Part shown: positions 1 to 9,468 of the stretch, in pieces
How the letters are laid out: each line of letters opens with the position of its first letter
Position numbering within the stretch: the first letter of the stretch is position 1
NCBI RefSeq assembly: GCF_007679045.1
Contig: NZ_VEFS01000002.1
Span: forward strand, 310,001 to 374,000
Source: Microbacterium sp. BH-3-3-3
Lineage (GTDB): Bacteria > Actinomycetota > Actinomycetes > Actinomycetales > Microbacteriaceae
Direction: 5' to 3'
Length of the DNA stretch: 64,000 nt
The notes under the pieces: model-generated
What the model was told of the DNA's origin: nothing
Databases searched by the model: none
Seen by the model: the letters and a program-made list of their open reading frames with translations, nothing else
Position numbers and translations under genes: made by a program

Positions 1-711
1 GAGATCGCCGGCCGCAACCTCAAGAAGGTCGCGCTCGAGCTCGGCGGGTCCGACCCGTTCATCCTGCTGTCCACCGACGACCTCGACGCCGCGGTGCAGG
101 CGGCCGTCGACGCGCGCCTCGACAACAACGGACAGTCGTGCAACGCGGCCAAGCGCTTCATCGTCGCCGACGACCTGTACGAGGGCTTCCTGTCGAAGTT
201 CACCGCCGCCCTCGGCGAGGCCAAGGTGGGCGACCCGTTCGCCGACGACACGGTGCTCGGGCCCCTCTCGTCGCTGACCGCGGCCGAGCGGCTCGACGAG
301 CAGGTGCAGCGCGCGCAGGCGCAGGGCGCCACCGTCGAGGTCGGCGGAAAGCGCGACGGGGCGTTCTACCCCGGCACCGTCCTCACCGGGGTGACCAAGG
401 ACATGGACGCCTACGGCGAGGAGTTCTTCGGCCCCGTGGGCGTGGTCTACCGGGTCTCGGGTGAAGACGAGGCAGTGGCCCTGGCCAACGACACGGGCTA
501 CGGCCTGGGCTCGTACGTGTTCACCACGGATGCCGAGCAGGCCCAGCGCATCGCCGACAAGATCGAGGCCGGCATGGTCTACGTCAACCTCGTGCTCGCC
601 GACTCGCCGGAGCTGCCCTTCGGCGGCGTCAAGCGCAGCGGCACCTCGCGAGAGATGGGCCTGCTGGCGGCCGACGAGTTCGTCAACAAGAAGCTCATCC
701 GCTCGGCGTGA
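1..711 (+). CDS. NAD(P)-dependent succinate-semialdehyde-type aldehyde dehydrogenase, 3' part
   Basis: The frame is open from the first base, so the gene starts before the window; 236 C-terminal residues are visible. It would oxidise an aldehyde, probably succinate semialdehyde, to the acid with NAD(P). The general-base Glu lies in the ELGGSDPF stretch (codon 37-39) and the catalytic Cys in GQSCNAAKR (codon 139-141). The late motifs EEFFGPV and PFGGVKRSG, typical of the aldehyde dehydrogenase superfamily, are also present. The GQSCNAAKRF context is that of the gabD/SSADH-like group, but substrate cannot be fixed from half a protein. A strong hairpin follows the stop. No partner gene is visible. 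Confidence 0.9.
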   Translation, partial: EIAGRNLKKVALELGGSDPFILLSTDDLDAAVQAAVDARLDNNGQSCNAAKRFIVADDLYEGFLSKFTAALGEAKVGDPFADDTVLGPLSSLTAAERLDEQVQRAQAQGATVEVGGKRDGAFYPGTVLTGVTKDMDAYGEEFFGPVGVVYRVSGEDEAVALANDTGYGLGSYVFTTDAEQAQRIADKIEAGMVYVNLVLADSPELPFGGVKRSGTSREMGLLAADEFVNKKLIRSA

Positions 712-718
712 CCCCCCA

Positions 719-768
719 CCGCACCCCTCGGTCCGCGCGCTCTCATGCGCTCCGACCGAGGGGTGCGG
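719..768 (+). terminator. terminator hairpin after the aldehyde dehydrogenase
   Basis: Two perfect 15-bp arms, 719-733 (ccgcacccctcggtc) and 754-768, enclose a 20-nt loop just after the stop codon. No T-run follows, as is usual in high-GC actinobacteria. It separates this gene from the tRNA-secE transcription unit. Confidence 0.75.
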
Positions 769-803
769 CGCGCTCCGCGACATGCCCGGTGGGGCCGGCT
801 CGG

Positions 804-833
804 TTCGCCAGGTCCGACCTCATGACATAGACT
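804..833 (+). promoter_or_regulatory. probable promoter of the tRNA-Trp/secE/nusG unit
   Basis: A TTCGCC at 804-809 and TAGACT at 828-833 are 18 bp apart, about 120 bp upstream of tRNA-Trp. The -10 fits the actinobacterial TANNNT form. This is a by-eye match and the -35 is weak. Confidence 0.4.
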
Positions 834-952
834 GGGGAGTGCAGTCGAAATCTGCATTCTTTCGCCGTGCCCCCGGGCACGCGGCATCCCTCCCCGAGAG
901 ATTCCAGGCGGAACGCATGTCGGTTTCGAATCCTGGATCCCGTCGGGATCTT

Positions 953-1025
<73 letters not shown>

Positions 1026-1067
1026 CGCACAGCGCACGCTGGCACACAGACAGACCTAGGTGGTTCG

Positions 1068-1343
1068 ATGACGCAGGAAGAGGCGAAGGGCGAGATCGTC
1101 GCAGACCGCGGCGCGCCCCGCGAGAAGAAGCTGAACTTCTTCGCGCGGATCGCTCTCTTCATTCGTCAGGTCTTCGCAGAACTGCGCAAGGTCGTCACGC
1201 CGACGCGGCAGGAGCTCCTGAAGTTCACCGCCGTCGTCCTCGGGTTCGTCGTCGTCATGATGGCGATCGTCTACGGCCTCGACGTGCTGTTCGTGTGGAT
1301 CACCACCGCCGTCTTCGGCGTCCCCGGTACCGCCGGCGCCTGA
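1068..1343 (+). CDS. secE: preprotein translocase subunit SecE
   Basis: This 91-residue protein is the small essential subunit of the SecYEG translocon in the cytoplasmic membrane. It has a charged cytoplasmic N-terminus, the conserved amphipathic stretch FIRQVFAELRKVVTPTRQEL (about residues 32-51) and one membrane segment at about 53-75, the layout of short SecE proteins. The ATG at 1068 is chosen because an AGGTGG Shine-Dalgarno sits just ahead of it; a start further upstream would run into the tRNA gene. It lies 42 bp after tRNA-Trp and 59 bp before nusG and is probably co-transcribed with both. Confidence 0.96.
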   Translation: MTQEEAKGEIVADRGAPREKKLNFFARIALFIRQVFAELRKVVTPTRQELLKFTAVVLGFVVVMMAIVYGLDVLFVWITTAVFGVPGTAGA

Positions 1344-1402
1344 CCGCGTCTGGACGGACGCGCGGCGCCTGGAGCGGCCGCCTCTGAACGGAAGAGATCA
1401 CA

Positions 1403-2527
1403 GTGTCTGAAAGATATGTCGACGACGCCGACTGGGCGACGGCAGCCGAGCAGTCCAGCGAGGACGACGAGGCCCAAGAAGGCAACGTGCTCGAGTCGCA
1501 GGAGCGCGCCTCCGACTCGGCCGAGCACTCCGCCGTGCACGTCGTCGACGACGAGACCGACACCGACGACGCCGACCTCGGCGACATCGACATCACCGAC
1601 CCGGAGGCGGACGCGATCGTGAACGACGCTCTCGAGATCGACGAGACCAGCGAGGCCGAGGCCGCCGCCGAGGTGCTCACCGACGCCCTCGCCGAGGAGC
1701 AGGCCGAAGAGGCCGCCGAGGCCGCCGACGAGGTCACCCCCTACGACGGTCCCGACATCAACGGCGAGCCCGACGCGCCCGTGCTCGACGAGGACTTCGT
1801 CGACGAGGTCTCCGCCGCGGCATCCGTCGTCGACGAGGCCGAGGCGTCCGAGTCGCCGGCCGACGCCGCGACCGATGTCGACGCCGAAGAGACCGACGAA
1901 GACGCCGACCCGTACGAGGCGTTCCGCGCCGAGCTGCGGTCGCTCCCCGGCAAGTGGTTCGTCATCCACTCCTACGCCGGTTTCGAGCGCAAGGTGAAGG
2001 CCAACATCGAGCAGCGCAAGTCGACGCTCGAGGTCGAGGACGACATCTACCAGGTCGAGGTCCCCATGGAGGACGTCGTCGAGATCAAGAACGGCCAGCG
2101 CAAGATGGTCAACCGCGTGCGCATCCCCGGCTACGTGCTGGTGCGCATGGACCTCAATGAAGACACCTGGTCGGTCGTGCGTCACACCCCCGGTGTCACG
2201 GGCTTCGTGGGCAACGCCCACAACCCCACGCCGCTGCGCTTCGAAGAGGCCTTCAACATGCTGAAGAGCCTCGTCGAGGTCAAAGAGTCCGCTCCCGCGA
2301 AGGGCGGCGCCGTCAAGGGTGCTCCGACCGCGCAGCGCGTCATCCCCGCCGAGGTCGACTTCGAGACCGGCGAGACGATCACGATCAAGGAGGGCTCGTT
2401 CGCGGGTCTTCCCGGCACGATCAGCGAGATCAAGCCCGAGAGCGGCAAGCTCACGGTGCTGGTGTCGCTCTTCGAGCGCGAGACCCCGGTCGAGCTGTCG
2501 TTCGACCAGGTCACCAAGATGGTCTGA
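1403..2527 (+). CDS. nusG: transcription termination/antitermination protein NusG
   Basis: NusG binds RNA polymerase and couples it to Rho and to the ribosome. The NGN domain starts near residue 182 ([21 protein letters not shown]) and the C-terminal KOW domain covers about 318-374 ([13 protein letters not shown]). The first ~180 residues are an extremely Asp/Glu/Ala-rich extension with no predicted fold; at 374 residues the protein is much longer than E. coli NusG (181). Extensions occur in other actinobacteria, but this one is long. GTG at 1403 follows a GGAAGAGAT ribosome site. It is transcribed with secE and ends at a strong hairpin before rplK. Confidence 0.96.
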   Translation: MSERYVDDADWATAAEQSSEDDEAQEGNVLESQERASDSAEHSAVHVVDDETDTDDADLGDIDITDPEADAIVNDALEIDETSEAEAAAEVLTDALAEEQAEEAAEAADEVTPYDGPDINGEPDAPVLDEDFVDEVSAAASVVDEAEASESPADAATDVDAEETDEDADPYEAFRAELRSLPGKWFVIHSYAGFERKVKANIEQRKSTLEVEDDIYQVEVPMEDVVEIKNGQRKMVNRVRIPGYVLVRMDLNEDTWSVVRHTPGVTGFVGNAHNPTPLRFEEAFNMLKSLVEVKESAPAKGGAVKGAPTAQRVIPAEVDFETGETITIKEGSFAGLPGTISEIKPESGKLTVLVSLFERETPVELSFDQVTKMV

Positions 2528-2546
2528 CGCCCACCCGCGTCTTCGC

Positions 2547-2580
2547 GAACGCCCCGCCCGGCTCGTCCGGCGGGGCGTTC
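2547..2580 (+). terminator. terminator after nusG
   Basis: Perfect 12-bp arms gaacgccccgcc (2547-2558) and ggcggggcgttc (2569-2580) with a 10-nt loop follow the nusG stop. Instead of a T-run the 3' side reads gttcgccgttcccggc, a tail shared with other terminators in this window. Confidence 0.8.
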
Positions 2581-2647
2581 GCCGTTCCCGGCGGGCGCCG
2601 CTCTCCTTGCGTCGGGAGGGTGGGATGCCGACGGGCGTCACGTCGCG

Positions 2648-2653
2648 TATGAT
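2648..2653 (+). promoter_or_regulatory. probable -10 element of rplK-rplA
   Basis: TATGAT lies about 105 bp upstream of rplK in the gap after the nusG terminator. No convincing -35 is seen 16-18 bp upstream. The remaining ~100 nt would be a leader; in other bacteria L1 controls this operon through such a leader, but I could not identify an L1 site here. Confidence 0.4.
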
Positions 2654-2756
2654 GGGCAGGTTGCGTGCGTCAGCGCGCGACGACCGCTGCCCGGAATCCG
2701 CCGGGTGTGCGGGAGAGAGGGAGCCGCCACGGCCCCGCTCGAGAGAGGAAAAGGAT

Positions 2757-3188
2757 ATGGCACCCAAGAAGAAGGTGACCGGCCTGATCAAGCTCCAGAT
2801 CAAGGCGGGTGCGGCCAACCCCGCGCCCCCCATCGGTCCGGCGCTCGGTCAGCACGGCGTCAACATCATGGAGTTCTGCAAGGCGTACAACGCGGCGACC
2901 GAGGCCCAGCGCGGCAACGTCATCCCCGTCGAGATCACCGTCTACGAGGACCGCAGCTTCACGTTCATCCTGAAGACGCCCCCCGCCGCAGAGCTCATCA
3001 AGAAGGCCGCCGGTCTCGCCAAGGGCTCGTCGACGCCCCACACGGTCAAGGTGGGCAAGCTCACCAAGGACCAGGTCCGCGAGATCGCCACCACGAAGCA
3101 GCCCGACCTGAACGCGAACGACATCGAGGCCGCCTCGAAGATCATCGCCGGCACCGCCCGTTCCATGGGCATCACGGTCGAGGACTGA
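2757..3188 (+). CDS. rplK: 50S ribosomal protein L11
   Basis: The protein is 143 residues, the standard L11 length. It binds 23S rRNA at the GTPase-associated centre. It starts with the typical [15 protein letters not shown] and contains the [22 protein letters not shown] signature, followed by the C-terminal RNA-binding domain ([12 protein letters not shown] end). The ATG is preceded by GAGAGGAAAAGG. It is 11 nt upstream of rplA and forms an operon with it. Confidence 0.98.
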   Translation: MAPKKKVTGLIKLQIKAGAANPAPPIGPALGQHGVNIMEFCKAYNAATEAQRGNVIPVEITVYEDRSFTFILKTPPAAELIKKAAGLAKGSSTPHTVKVGKLTKDQVREIATTKQPDLNANDIEAASKIIAGTARSMGITVED

Positions 3189-3199
3189 GGGAGATAACA

Positions 3200-3892
3200 A
3201 TGGCTACCAAGTCCAAGGCATTCCGCGCCGCTGCTGAGAAGATCGCGGCCGACACGTTCTACACCCCGACCGAGGCCGTCGCCCTCGCGAAGGAGACCGG
3301 CTCGAAGAAGTTCGACTCGACCGTCGAGGTCGCGCTGAAGCTCGCGGTCGACCCCCGTAAGGCCGACCAGATGGTTCGCGGCACGGTCATCCTGCCCCAC
3401 GGCACGGGTAAGACCGCGCGCGTCATCGTCTTCGCCAACGGCCCCGCGGCCGAGGCGGCTCTCGCCGCCGGCGCCGACGAGGTCGGTGGCACCGAGCTCA
3501 TCGAGAAGGTCGCCGGCGGTTACACCGCGTTCGACGCGGCCGTCGCCACGCCCGAGCTCATGGGCCAGGTCGGTCGCCTCGGTAAGGTCCTCGGACCCCG
3601 CGGCCTCATGCCGAACCCCAAGACCGGCACCGTGACCCCCAACCCGGCCAAGGCCGTCGAGGAGATCAAGGGCGGAAAGATCGAGTTCCGCGTCGACAAG
3701 CACGCCAACGTGCACTTCGTCGTGGGCAAGGCATCGTTCACCGCTGAGCAGCTCGACGAGAACCTCGCCGCCGCTCTCGAGGAGATCGTCCGCCTCAAGC
3801 CGTCGAGCTCGAAGGGCCGTTACATCCAGAAGGGCGCCGTGTCGACCACGTTCGGCCCCGGCATCCCGCTGGACGTCAACTCCATCATGTGA
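3200..3892 (+). CDS. rplA: 50S ribosomal protein L1
   Basis: At 230 residues the protein matches the usual L1 length. It forms the L1 stalk near the E site and in many bacteria represses its own operon. The [20 protein letters not shown] signature is present at about 129-148. A GAGGGAGATAACA ribosome site precedes the ATG. It lies directly after rplK and before a terminator; rplJL is found 10 kb further on rather than next to it. Confidence 0.98.
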   Translation: MATKSKAFRAAAEKIAADTFYTPTEAVALAKETGSKKFDSTVEVALKLAVDPRKADQMVRGTVILPHGTGKTARVIVFANGPAAEAALAAGADEVGGTELIEKVAGGYTAFDAAVATPELMGQVGRLGKVLGPRGLMPNPKTGTVTPNPAKAVEEIKGGKIEFRVDKHANVHFVVGKASFTAEQLDENLAAALEEIVRLKPSSSKGRYIQKGAVSTTFGPGIPLDVNSIM

Positions 3893-3906
3893 CATCCGTC
3901 ACTTCG

Positions 3907-3939
3907 GAAGCCCCGTCGCGCCTTGCGCGGCGGGGCTTC
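3907..3939 (+). terminator. terminator after rplA
   Basis: Arms gaagccccg (3907-3915) and cggggcttc (3931-3939) with further GCGC pairing inside. The following bases tgcgttgccggc resemble the shared tail seen at other terminators of the window. Confidence 0.75.
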
Positions 3940-4093
3940 TGCGTTGCCGGCGCGTGCACGATCGTGCAATACAGCGTCATCCGGGAAGACTCCGCTGCCG
4001 CGGCGTGTTCTGCTGGAGGGTGCGCTCGCGCACCGACCACGTCCGGCGCCGCACCGCGCCACCCCCCCCACATCACACATGTCTGGAACAGCT

Positions 4094-4897
4094 ATGCCCC
4101 GTCGCCGTCTGACCGTCCTCGCCGCCACCCTGGGCCTGAGCGCCCTCGCGCTGACCGCCTGCAGCGGCGGCTCCTCCACGACCGATCCCGCCGCGGGCGC
4201 CGACCTCGGTCTGGTCTCGGGCGGCACGCTGACCGTCGCCACCGAGGGCACCTACCGCCCGTTCTCGTACCACGAGGGCGCCGGCGAGCTCACGGGCTTC
4301 GACGTCGAGATCGCCAAGGCCGTCGCCGACAAGCTCGGCCTGCAGGTGAAGTTCCAGGAGACCCAGTGGGACGCGATCTTCGCGGGCCTCGATGCGGGTC
4401 GCTTCGACGTCATCGCCAACCAGGTCTCGATCAACCCCGACCGTCAGGCGAAGTACGACTTCAGCTCGCCGTACACGGTGTCGCGTGGCGTGATCGTCAC
4501 CACCGAAGACGAGAACGGCATCTCGAGCTTCGCCGACCTGTCGGGCAAGACCACCGCGCAGTCGCTCACCAGCAACTGGTACGAGCTCGCGACCTCGAGC
4601 GGTGCCCAGGTCGAAGCCGTCGAGGGCTGGGCGCAGGCCGTCGCGCTGCTCAAGCAGGGCCGGGTCGACGCCACGGTCAACGACCAGCTCACCTACCTCG
4701 ACTACGAGAAGACGAACAGCCCCACGGGCCTGAAGATCGCCGCGCAGACCGACGACACCTCCGAGAGCGCGTTCGCGTTCAAGAAGGGTCAGGACAAGCT
4801 GGCGGATGCCGTGGACGGCGCCCTCGACGAGCTTCGTACCGACGGCACTCTCGCGCAGATCAGCGAGAAGTACTTCGGCGCAGACGTCACCCAGTAA
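4094..4897 (+). CDS. amino-acid ABC transporter substrate-binding lipoprotein
   Basis: This 267-residue protein is a family-3 periplasmic-type solute receptor (PF00497 kind), anchored outside the membrane. A short signal with RRR and the lipobox LTAC gives lipidation at about Cys18. The mature part opens with GGTLTVATEGTYRPFSYHEGAGELTGFDVEIAKAV split across two lobes, and ends in SEKYFGADVT. ATG at 4094 is chosen because GGA lies 8 bp upstream and the signal peptide starts there; an in-frame ATG at 4079 has no ribosome site. The permease and ATPase follow. The binding-pocket type suggests a polar amino acid; which one cannot be said. Confidence 0.92.
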   Translation: MPRRRLTVLAATLGLSALALTACSGGSSTTDPAAGADLGLVSGGTLTVATEGTYRPFSYHEGAGELTGFDVEIAKAVADKLGLQVKFQETQWDAIFAGLDAGRFDVIANQVSINPDRQAKYDFSSPYTVSRGVIVTTEDENGISSFADLSGKTTAQSLTSNWYELATSSGAQVEAVEGWAQAVALLKQGRVDATVNDQLTYLDYEKTNSPTGLKIAAQTDDTSESAFAFKKGQDKLADAVDGALDELRTDGTLAQISEKYFGADVTQ

Positions 4898-4914
4898 GCC
4901 CGATGTAAAGCCCC

Positions 4915-4961
4915 GCGGATCATCCGCCACCCACCCGTAGCGTGGACGGCGGATGATCCGC
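4915..4961 (+). terminator. intercistronic hairpin between binding protein and permease genes
   Basis: Perfect 14-bp arms gcggatcatccgcc (4915-4928) and 4948-4961 lie between the two genes, 18 nt after the stop. Such a stem could protect the binding-protein mRNA or partly terminate transcription so the receptor is made in excess of the permease. This function is inferred. Confidence 0.65.
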
Positions 4962-5009
4962 TGCGGCGTCCGCCGCGGGTGATCCGCGCCCGCGCGAGGA
5001 AGGAAGCCC

Positions 5010-5675
5010 ATGAACGACGTCTGGTCGCTCCTGGTCGAATCGTTCTGGCCCATGCTGCTGGCCGGGTTCACCGGCACCATTCCGCTGTCGCTGGCCTCGT
5101 TCGCGATCGGTCTCGTGCTCGCCCTGCTGATGGCGCTCATGCGCCTCTCGCGCAACCTCGTGCTGTCGGGCATCGCCCGGTTCTACATCTCGGTCATCCG
5201 CGGGACGCCGTTGCTCGTGCAGCTGTTCGTGATCTTCTTCGGCCTGCCGTCGCTGGGGCTCACGATCGATCCGTTCCCGGCGGCGGTCATCGCCTTCTCG
5301 CTGAACGTCGGCGGCTACGCGGCCGAGATCATCCGCGCCGCGATCCTCTCCGTCCCCCGCGGGCAGTGGGAGGCCGCGCACACCGTCGGCCTGTCGCCGA
5401 CCAAGACGCTGACCCGCATCATCCTCCCGCAGGCGGCCCGGGTGTCGGTGCCGCCGCTGTCGAACACCTTCATCTCGCTGGTGAAGGACAGTTCGCTCGC
5501 GTCGCTGATCCTCGTCACGGAGCTCTTCCGCCAGGCGCAGAACATCGCGGCGTTCTCGTACGAATTCATGGCCGTCTACCTCGAGGCGGCGTTGATCTAC
5601 TGGCTGTTCTGCCTGGTGCTGTCGTTCGGGCAGAACGCCCTCGAGAAGAGGCTGGACCGCCATGTCGCTCACTGA
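5010..5675 (+). CDS. amino-acid ABC transporter permease
   Basis: The 221-residue integral membrane protein belongs to the His/Glu/Gln/Arg/opine permease group. It has about five membrane segments and the EAA loop reads [24 protein letters not shown] (about residues 121-144), the contact site for the ATPase. An AAGGAAG ribosome site precedes the ATG. Its 3' end overlaps the ATPase gene by 14 bp, implying translational coupling. Only one permease gene is present, so a homodimer is likely. Confidence 0.93.
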   Translation: MNDVWSLLVESFWPMLLAGFTGTIPLSLASFAIGLVLALLMALMRLSRNLVLSGIARFYISVIRGTPLLVQLFVIFFGLPSLGLTIDPFPAAVIAFSLNVGGYAAEIIRAAILSVPRGQWEAAHTVGLSPTKTLTRIILPQAARVSVPPLSNTFISLVKDSSLASLILVTELFRQAQNIAAFSYEFMAVYLEAALIYWLFCLVLSFGQNALEKRLDRHVAH

Positions 5676-6438
5676 ACCGTCCGCCCCGCTGCTCGCAGCG
5701 ACCGAGCTGCAGAAGAGTTTCGGAACGAACCGCGTGCTCGACGGCGTCGATCTCGAGGTGCGCCGCGGTGACGTGCTCGTGCTGATCGGTCCGTCGGGGT
5801 CGGGCAAGACGACGGTGCTGCGCTGCCTGAACGGACTCGAGACCCCGGATGCCGGCGTCGTGGCGTTCGATCAGGGTCCGGTGGTCGAGTTCGGTGGCAA
5901 GGTGTCGAAGGCCGACCGCACGGCGCTGCGCGACAAGTCGGCGATGGTCTTCCAGCACCACAACCTGTTCCCGCACCTGACGGTGCTGCAGAACGTCATC
6001 GAGGGGCCGACGCAGGCGCACGGCGTCGCGAAGGCCGAGGCCATCGCCCGCGCCGACACTCTGCTGACCCGCTTCGGCCTCGCCGAGAAGCGCGACGCGT
6101 ATCCCTCCGAGCTTTCCGGCGGACAGCAGCAGCGCGTCGGCATCGTGCGCGCCCTCGCGCTGCAGCCGCAGCTGCTGCTCTTCGACGAGCCCACCAGTGC
6201 CCTCGACCCCGAACTCGTGGGCGAGGTGCTGACGGTACTCCGCGAACTCGCGGCCGAGGGCTGGACGATGGTCATCGTGACGCACGAGCTCGGTTTCGCC
6301 CGTGAAGTCGCCGACGAGGTGCTCTTCTTCGACGGGGGAGTGATCGTCGAGCGCGGCACTCCGTCCGAGATCCTGCGTCAGCCCAAGATGGAGCGCACCA
6401 AGCGCTTCCTCGACCGACTCCTGCGACCGATGGACTGA
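5662..6438 (+). CDS. amino-acid ABC transporter ATP-binding protein
   Basis: This is the energising subunit, 258 residues. Walker A GPSGSGKT is at 43-50, the Q-loop in [12 protein letters not shown] near 95-106, the signature LSGGQQQR and Walker [13 protein letters not shown] near 150-180, and the switch His in IVTHELGF. The sequence is close in type to GlnQ/HisP ATPases. It overlaps the permease gene and is 2 nt from the next gene, so all four genes may be one transcript. Confidence 0.95.
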   Translation: MSLTEPSAPLLAATELQKSFGTNRVLDGVDLEVRRGDVLVLIGPSGSGKTTVLRCLNGLETPDAGVVAFDQGPVVEFGGKVSKADRTALRDKSAMVFQHHNLFPHLTVLQNVIEGPTQAHGVAKAEAIARADTLLTRFGLAEKRDAYPSELSGGQQQRVGIVRALALQPQLLLFDEPTSALDPELVGEVLTVLRELAAEGWTMVIVTHELGFAREVADEVLFFDGGVIVERGTPSEILRQPKMERTKRFLDRLLRPMD

Positions 6439-6440
6439 TC

Positions 6441-7484
6441 ATGTCGCGTCTGCGGGAGGTGCTCGGCGTCGAGGTGCCGATCGTACTCGGCCCGTTCGGC
6501 GGCCTGTCGTCGGTGGGGCTGACGGCCGCGGTCAGCGAGGCGGGCGGGCTCGGATCGTTCGGCCTCTACGGCTACGCGGCCGAGCGCATCCGCGACACCG
6601 TCCCTGCTCTGCGCGCGGCGACCGACAAGACGATCGCCGTCAACCTGTGGATGCCGCGGGGCGACGAGGTCACCCCCGACGACGTCGACCTGCAGCGCTA
6701 CGTCGACGCCGCGGGCGACCTCTTCGCGCGCGCAGGCATCTCCCGCCCCGAGGCGCCGCGCGCCTTCATCCCGCCCGTGGCCGAGCAGCTCGAGGCCGTC
6801 TTCGACGCGCGCCCCGACGTGCTGAGCGTCGTGTTCGGCGTTCCGGATGCCGCGACCCTCGCGACCGCACGAGAGCTCGGCATCCGCGTGATCGGAACGG
6901 CCACGTCGGTGGACGAGGCCCGCGCGCTCGATGCCGCGGGTGTCGACGCGATCGTGGCGACCGGAATGGAGGCGGGTGGTCACCGGGTCTCGTTCCTGCG
7001 CGACGCCTCGGCTTCGCTCGTCGGCACGTTCGCCCTCGTGCCCCAGGTCGTCGACGCCGTGGGGGTGCCGGTGATCGCGGCGGGGGGCATCGCCGATCGT
7101 CGGGGTGTCGCCGCGGCCTTCGCCCTGGGGGCCGAGGGCGTGCAGGTCGGCACCGCGTTCCTGCGCACGAGGCAGTCGGCGGCGACGCGGGCGCATCGTG
7201 AGGCGATCGCCTCGGCATCCGACACCACCACCGTTCTGACGACGGCGATGAGCGGTCGGCTCGCGCGCGGAGTGCCCAACGACGCGGTGCGGGCGATCGA
7301 GGAGTCCGGCGAGATCGCGCCCTTCCCGGCGCAGAACTGGCTCACGGGAGTGTTCCGTCAGGCCGCCGCGGCGAGCGGCGACGCCGAGTTGCTGTCGCTG
7401 TGGCTGGGCCAGGCTGCGGGCCTCGCGCGTCTGGATGATGCCGCCGACGTTCTCGCCGAGCTGCGGGCGGGTCTTCCGCTCTAG
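6441..7484 (+). CDS. nitronate monooxygenase family flavoprotein
   Basis: The 347-residue protein is a TIM-barrel FMN enzyme of the nitronate monooxygenase (2-nitropropane dioxygenase-like) family. Visible marks are the N-terminal [28 protein letters not shown], the GMEAGGHR loop that holds the catalytic-type His, and the FMN-phosphate region [31 protein letters not shown]. It starts 2 nt after the ABC ATPase stop (TGATCATG), so it is probably read on the same mRNA; the biological link to amino-acid uptake is not obvious. It would detoxify alkyl nitronates or act on a related substrate. Confidence 0.9.
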   Translation: MSRLREVLGVEVPIVLGPFGGLSSVGLTAAVSEAGGLGSFGLYGYAAERIRDTVPALRAATDKTIAVNLWMPRGDEVTPDDVDLQRYVDAAGDLFARAGISRPEAPRAFIPPVAEQLEAVFDARPDVLSVVFGVPDAATLATARELGIRVIGTATSVDEARALDAAGVDAIVATGMEAGGHRVSFLRDASASLVGTFALVPQVVDAVGVPVIAAGGIADRRGVAAAFALGAEGVQVGTAFLRTRQSAATRAHREAIASASDTTTVLTTAMSGRLARGVPNDAVRAIEESGEIAPFPAQNWLTGVFRQAAAASGDAELLSLWLGQAAGLARLDDAADVLAELRAGLPL

Positions 7485-7756
7485 GCGGTCGCGCGGATCT
7501 CGAACCCGTCGCCGGGATCGGTGGTGCCCTCGATCACATCGACGTCGTCGACGCGGGCCGTCGACGGACCCTCGTGCGCCCAGGCGATGAGGGCTTCGAC
7601 GGCGTCGGGATCGCCCGCCACCTGCGCCTCGACCGAGCCGTCGCGGCGGTTGCGCACCCATCCGCGCAGCCCGAGCCGTTGCGCCTCGTCGTGCAGTGCG
7701 TAGCGGAACCCCACACCCTGCACGCGTCCGTTCACCGTGATCGTCGCCGTGCGCAT
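7481..7756 (-). CDS. acyP: acylphosphatase
   Basis: At 91 residues this is the usual acylphosphatase size. The family core [27 protein letters not shown] contains the catalytic Arg (GFR) and Asn (VRN), and [10 protein letters not shown] follows. It hydrolyses acyl phosphates. It overlaps the convergent nitronate monooxygenase gene by 4 bp at the stop codons. Upstream, 57 bp away, is lysE on the same strand, so it may be read from the lysE promoter. Confidence 0.95.
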   Translation of the reverse strand: MRTATITVNGRVQGVGFRYALHDEAQRLGLRGWVRNRRDGSVEAQVAGDPDAVEALIAWAHEGPSTARVDDVDVIEGTTDPGDGFEIRATA

Positions 7757-7813
7757 GGGTCCATTCTCGTCGTCCCGTGGGCCGCGGATGCCCCGCGGCC
7801 GGCGAATCGCCGC

Positions 7814-8485
7814 TCAGTGCGGCAGGACGAGCGAGATCGCGATCGCGAACATCACCACGGCGATCACCGCGTCGAGGATGCGCCACGCGCGCGGGGTGTC
7901 GAGCCACCGCCCGAGCCAGCGGGCGCCGAAGCCGAGCGAGGTGAACCACAGCACGCTCGCCACACAGGCGCCCAGAGCGAAGGCCCATCGATCGTCGCCG
8001 TGGGTCGAGGCGACCGAGCCCAGCAGGAACACCGTGTCGAGGTACACGTGCGGGTTCAGCCACGTCAGGGCGAGGCACGTCGCGAGGGCGGCGGCCAGCG
8101 TGGTCCGGGCCGGGCGCGTGCGCACGGCGGTACCGCCGGCGTCTCCGGCGCGGGGGGAGGGGGCGGATGCCGCGCCCCCGTCGACCCGCAGGGTCTCGCC
8201 GCTCGGCCGTAGGGCGCGCCGCGCGGCCAGCACGCCGTACCCCACGAGGAACGCCGCCCCCGCCCAGCGCACGACAATGAGCAGCCACGGCACGGCCTGC
8301 AGCACGAGCCCGACGCCCGAGACGCCGAGCACGATGAGGATCGCATCGGACAGAGCGCACACCGCGACCACGGCGAGCAGGTGCTCGCGCCGGATGCCCT
8401 GGCGCAGCACGAAGAGGTTCTGGGCGCCGATGGCGACGATGAGCGACAGGCCGAGGCCGAGACCGGCGAAGACGGAGGGGAGCAC
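7814..8485 (-). CDS. LysE/ArgO family basic amino-acid exporter
   Basis: This six-TM exporter would expel L-lysine and/or L-arginine. The N-terminus [36 protein letters not shown] is diagnostic for LysE (the GAQN motif in the first helix), and [17 protein letters not shown] is also conserved. I prefer the GTG at 8485 (223 residues) over the ATG at 8527 because the protein then starts like family members and a TAGCGT -10 lies exactly 7 nt upstream, as expected for a leaderless mRNA. It is divergent from a LysG-type regulator, the usual pair. Confidence 0.93.
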   Translation of the reverse strand: MLPSVFAGLGLGLSLIVAIGAQNLFVLRQGIRREHLLAVVAVCALSDAILIVLGVSGVGLVLQAVPWLLIVVRWAGAAFLVGYGVLAARRALRPSGETLRVDGGAASAPSPRAGDAGGTAVRTRPARTTLAAALATCLALTWLNPHVYLDTVFLLGSVASTHGDDRWAFALGACVASVLWFTSLGFGARWLGRWLDTPRAWRILDAVIAVVMFAIAISLVLPH

Positions 8486-8555
8486 GACGACGACGCTACG
8501 GTCGCCCAGAAGAAAAGAACAGCTCATTATTCTGATGAACCATTAGCATCGCTTC
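8486..8555. promoter_or_regulatory. divergent lysE/lysG promoter region
   Basis: The 70 bp between the chosen starts contain TAGCAT (8544-8549) 6 nt before the lysG ATG and, on the reverse strand, TAGCGT (8493-8498) 7 nt before the lysE GTG. Both look like leaderless -10 elements with poor -35 boxes, consistent with activator control of lysE. The central AT-rich bases near 8521-8545 (ctcattattctgatgaac) are the likely LysG site. Confidence 0.55.
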
Positions 8556-9443
8556 ATGCCGGTCCCGCTCGATCTCGCTCGCACCCTCGCCGCCGTCGTC
8601 GACGAGGGCACCCTTGACGCCGCCGCCCGACGCCTGCACATCACCCCGTCGGCGGTGAGCCAGCGGCTGCGCGCGCTTGAGGACCAACTCGGACGCGTCG
8701 TGCTCGTGCGGTCCAAGCCCGTACGCACGACCGAGGCCGGCGACGCCGTGGTGCGCCTCGCCCGCCAGCTCGCCCTGCTCGAACACGACGCCCTGGCCGC
8801 CCTGGGCGCGGAGGAGGGCTCGGTGGCATCCGTCGCCCTCGCCGTCAACGCGGACTCGCTCGCGACGTGGTTCCTGCCCCCGCTGGCGCGCGTGGCGGCG
8901 CGCCGCGCGGTGGTGTTCGACCTGCACCGCGACGACCAGGACTTCACGGCCGGGCTTCTCGAGAGCGGCACGGTCATGGCCGCCGTCACCTCGCGCGAGA
9001 CCCCGGTGGCCGGGTGCCGGGTGCGCTCACTCGGGGTGCTGCGCTACGAAGCGGTGGCGACCGTGGGGTTCGCCGAGCGGTGGTTCGCTCGGGGGGTCGA
9101 CGCCGACGCGCTCGCGGTGGCGCCGATCGTCGACTTCGACCGACGAGACGACCTGCAGACGCAGTGGCTCCTGCGGCGCGGGGTCTCGCCGGCGGATCCT
9201 CCGCGGCACCGCGTGCCCGCCTCGCAGGACTTCGCCGCAGCGGTCGGGCTCGGGCTCGGGTGGGGGCTTCTCCCCGGATTCCAGTCCGCCGAGGGGCTCG
9301 CCCAGGGTCGCCTGGTGCGGCTCGGTGCCGATCCGGTCGACGTGCCACTGTTCTGGCAGCAGTGGAACCTCACCTCTCCCTTGCTCGACGAGGTGGCCGA
9401 CGAGATCGTCGGCGAGGGGCGGCGGATGCTCGCAGCCGGGTGA
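8556..9443 (+). CDS. LysR-type regulator of the LysG/ArgP family
   Basis: The 295-residue regulator has an N-terminal winged HTH (residues about 3-60, DEGTLDAAARRLHITPSAVSQRLRALEDQLG) and a LysR effector-binding domain. The HTH and overall layout match ArgP/LysG, which sense Lys/Arg and activate the exporter gene. It is divergent from lysE across a 70-bp promoter region and starts with a leaderless-looking ATG. The end is convergent with the following gene, 25 bp away. Confidence 0.93.
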   Translation: MPVPLDLARTLAAVVDEGTLDAAARRLHITPSAVSQRLRALEDQLGRVVLVRSKPVRTTEAGDAVVRLARQLALLEHDALAALGAEEGSVASVALAVNADSLATWFLPPLARVAARRAVVFDLHRDDQDFTAGLLESGTVMAAVTSRETPVAGCRVRSLGVLRYEAVATVGFAERWFARGVDADALAVAPIVDFDRRDDLQTQWLLRRGVSPADPPRHRVPASQDFAAAVGLGLGWGLLPGFQSAEGLAQGRLVRLGADPVDVPLFWQQWNLTSPLLDEVADEIVGEGRRMLAAG

Positions 9444-9468
9444 CCCCCGGCTCCGCGGCATCCGCCGG

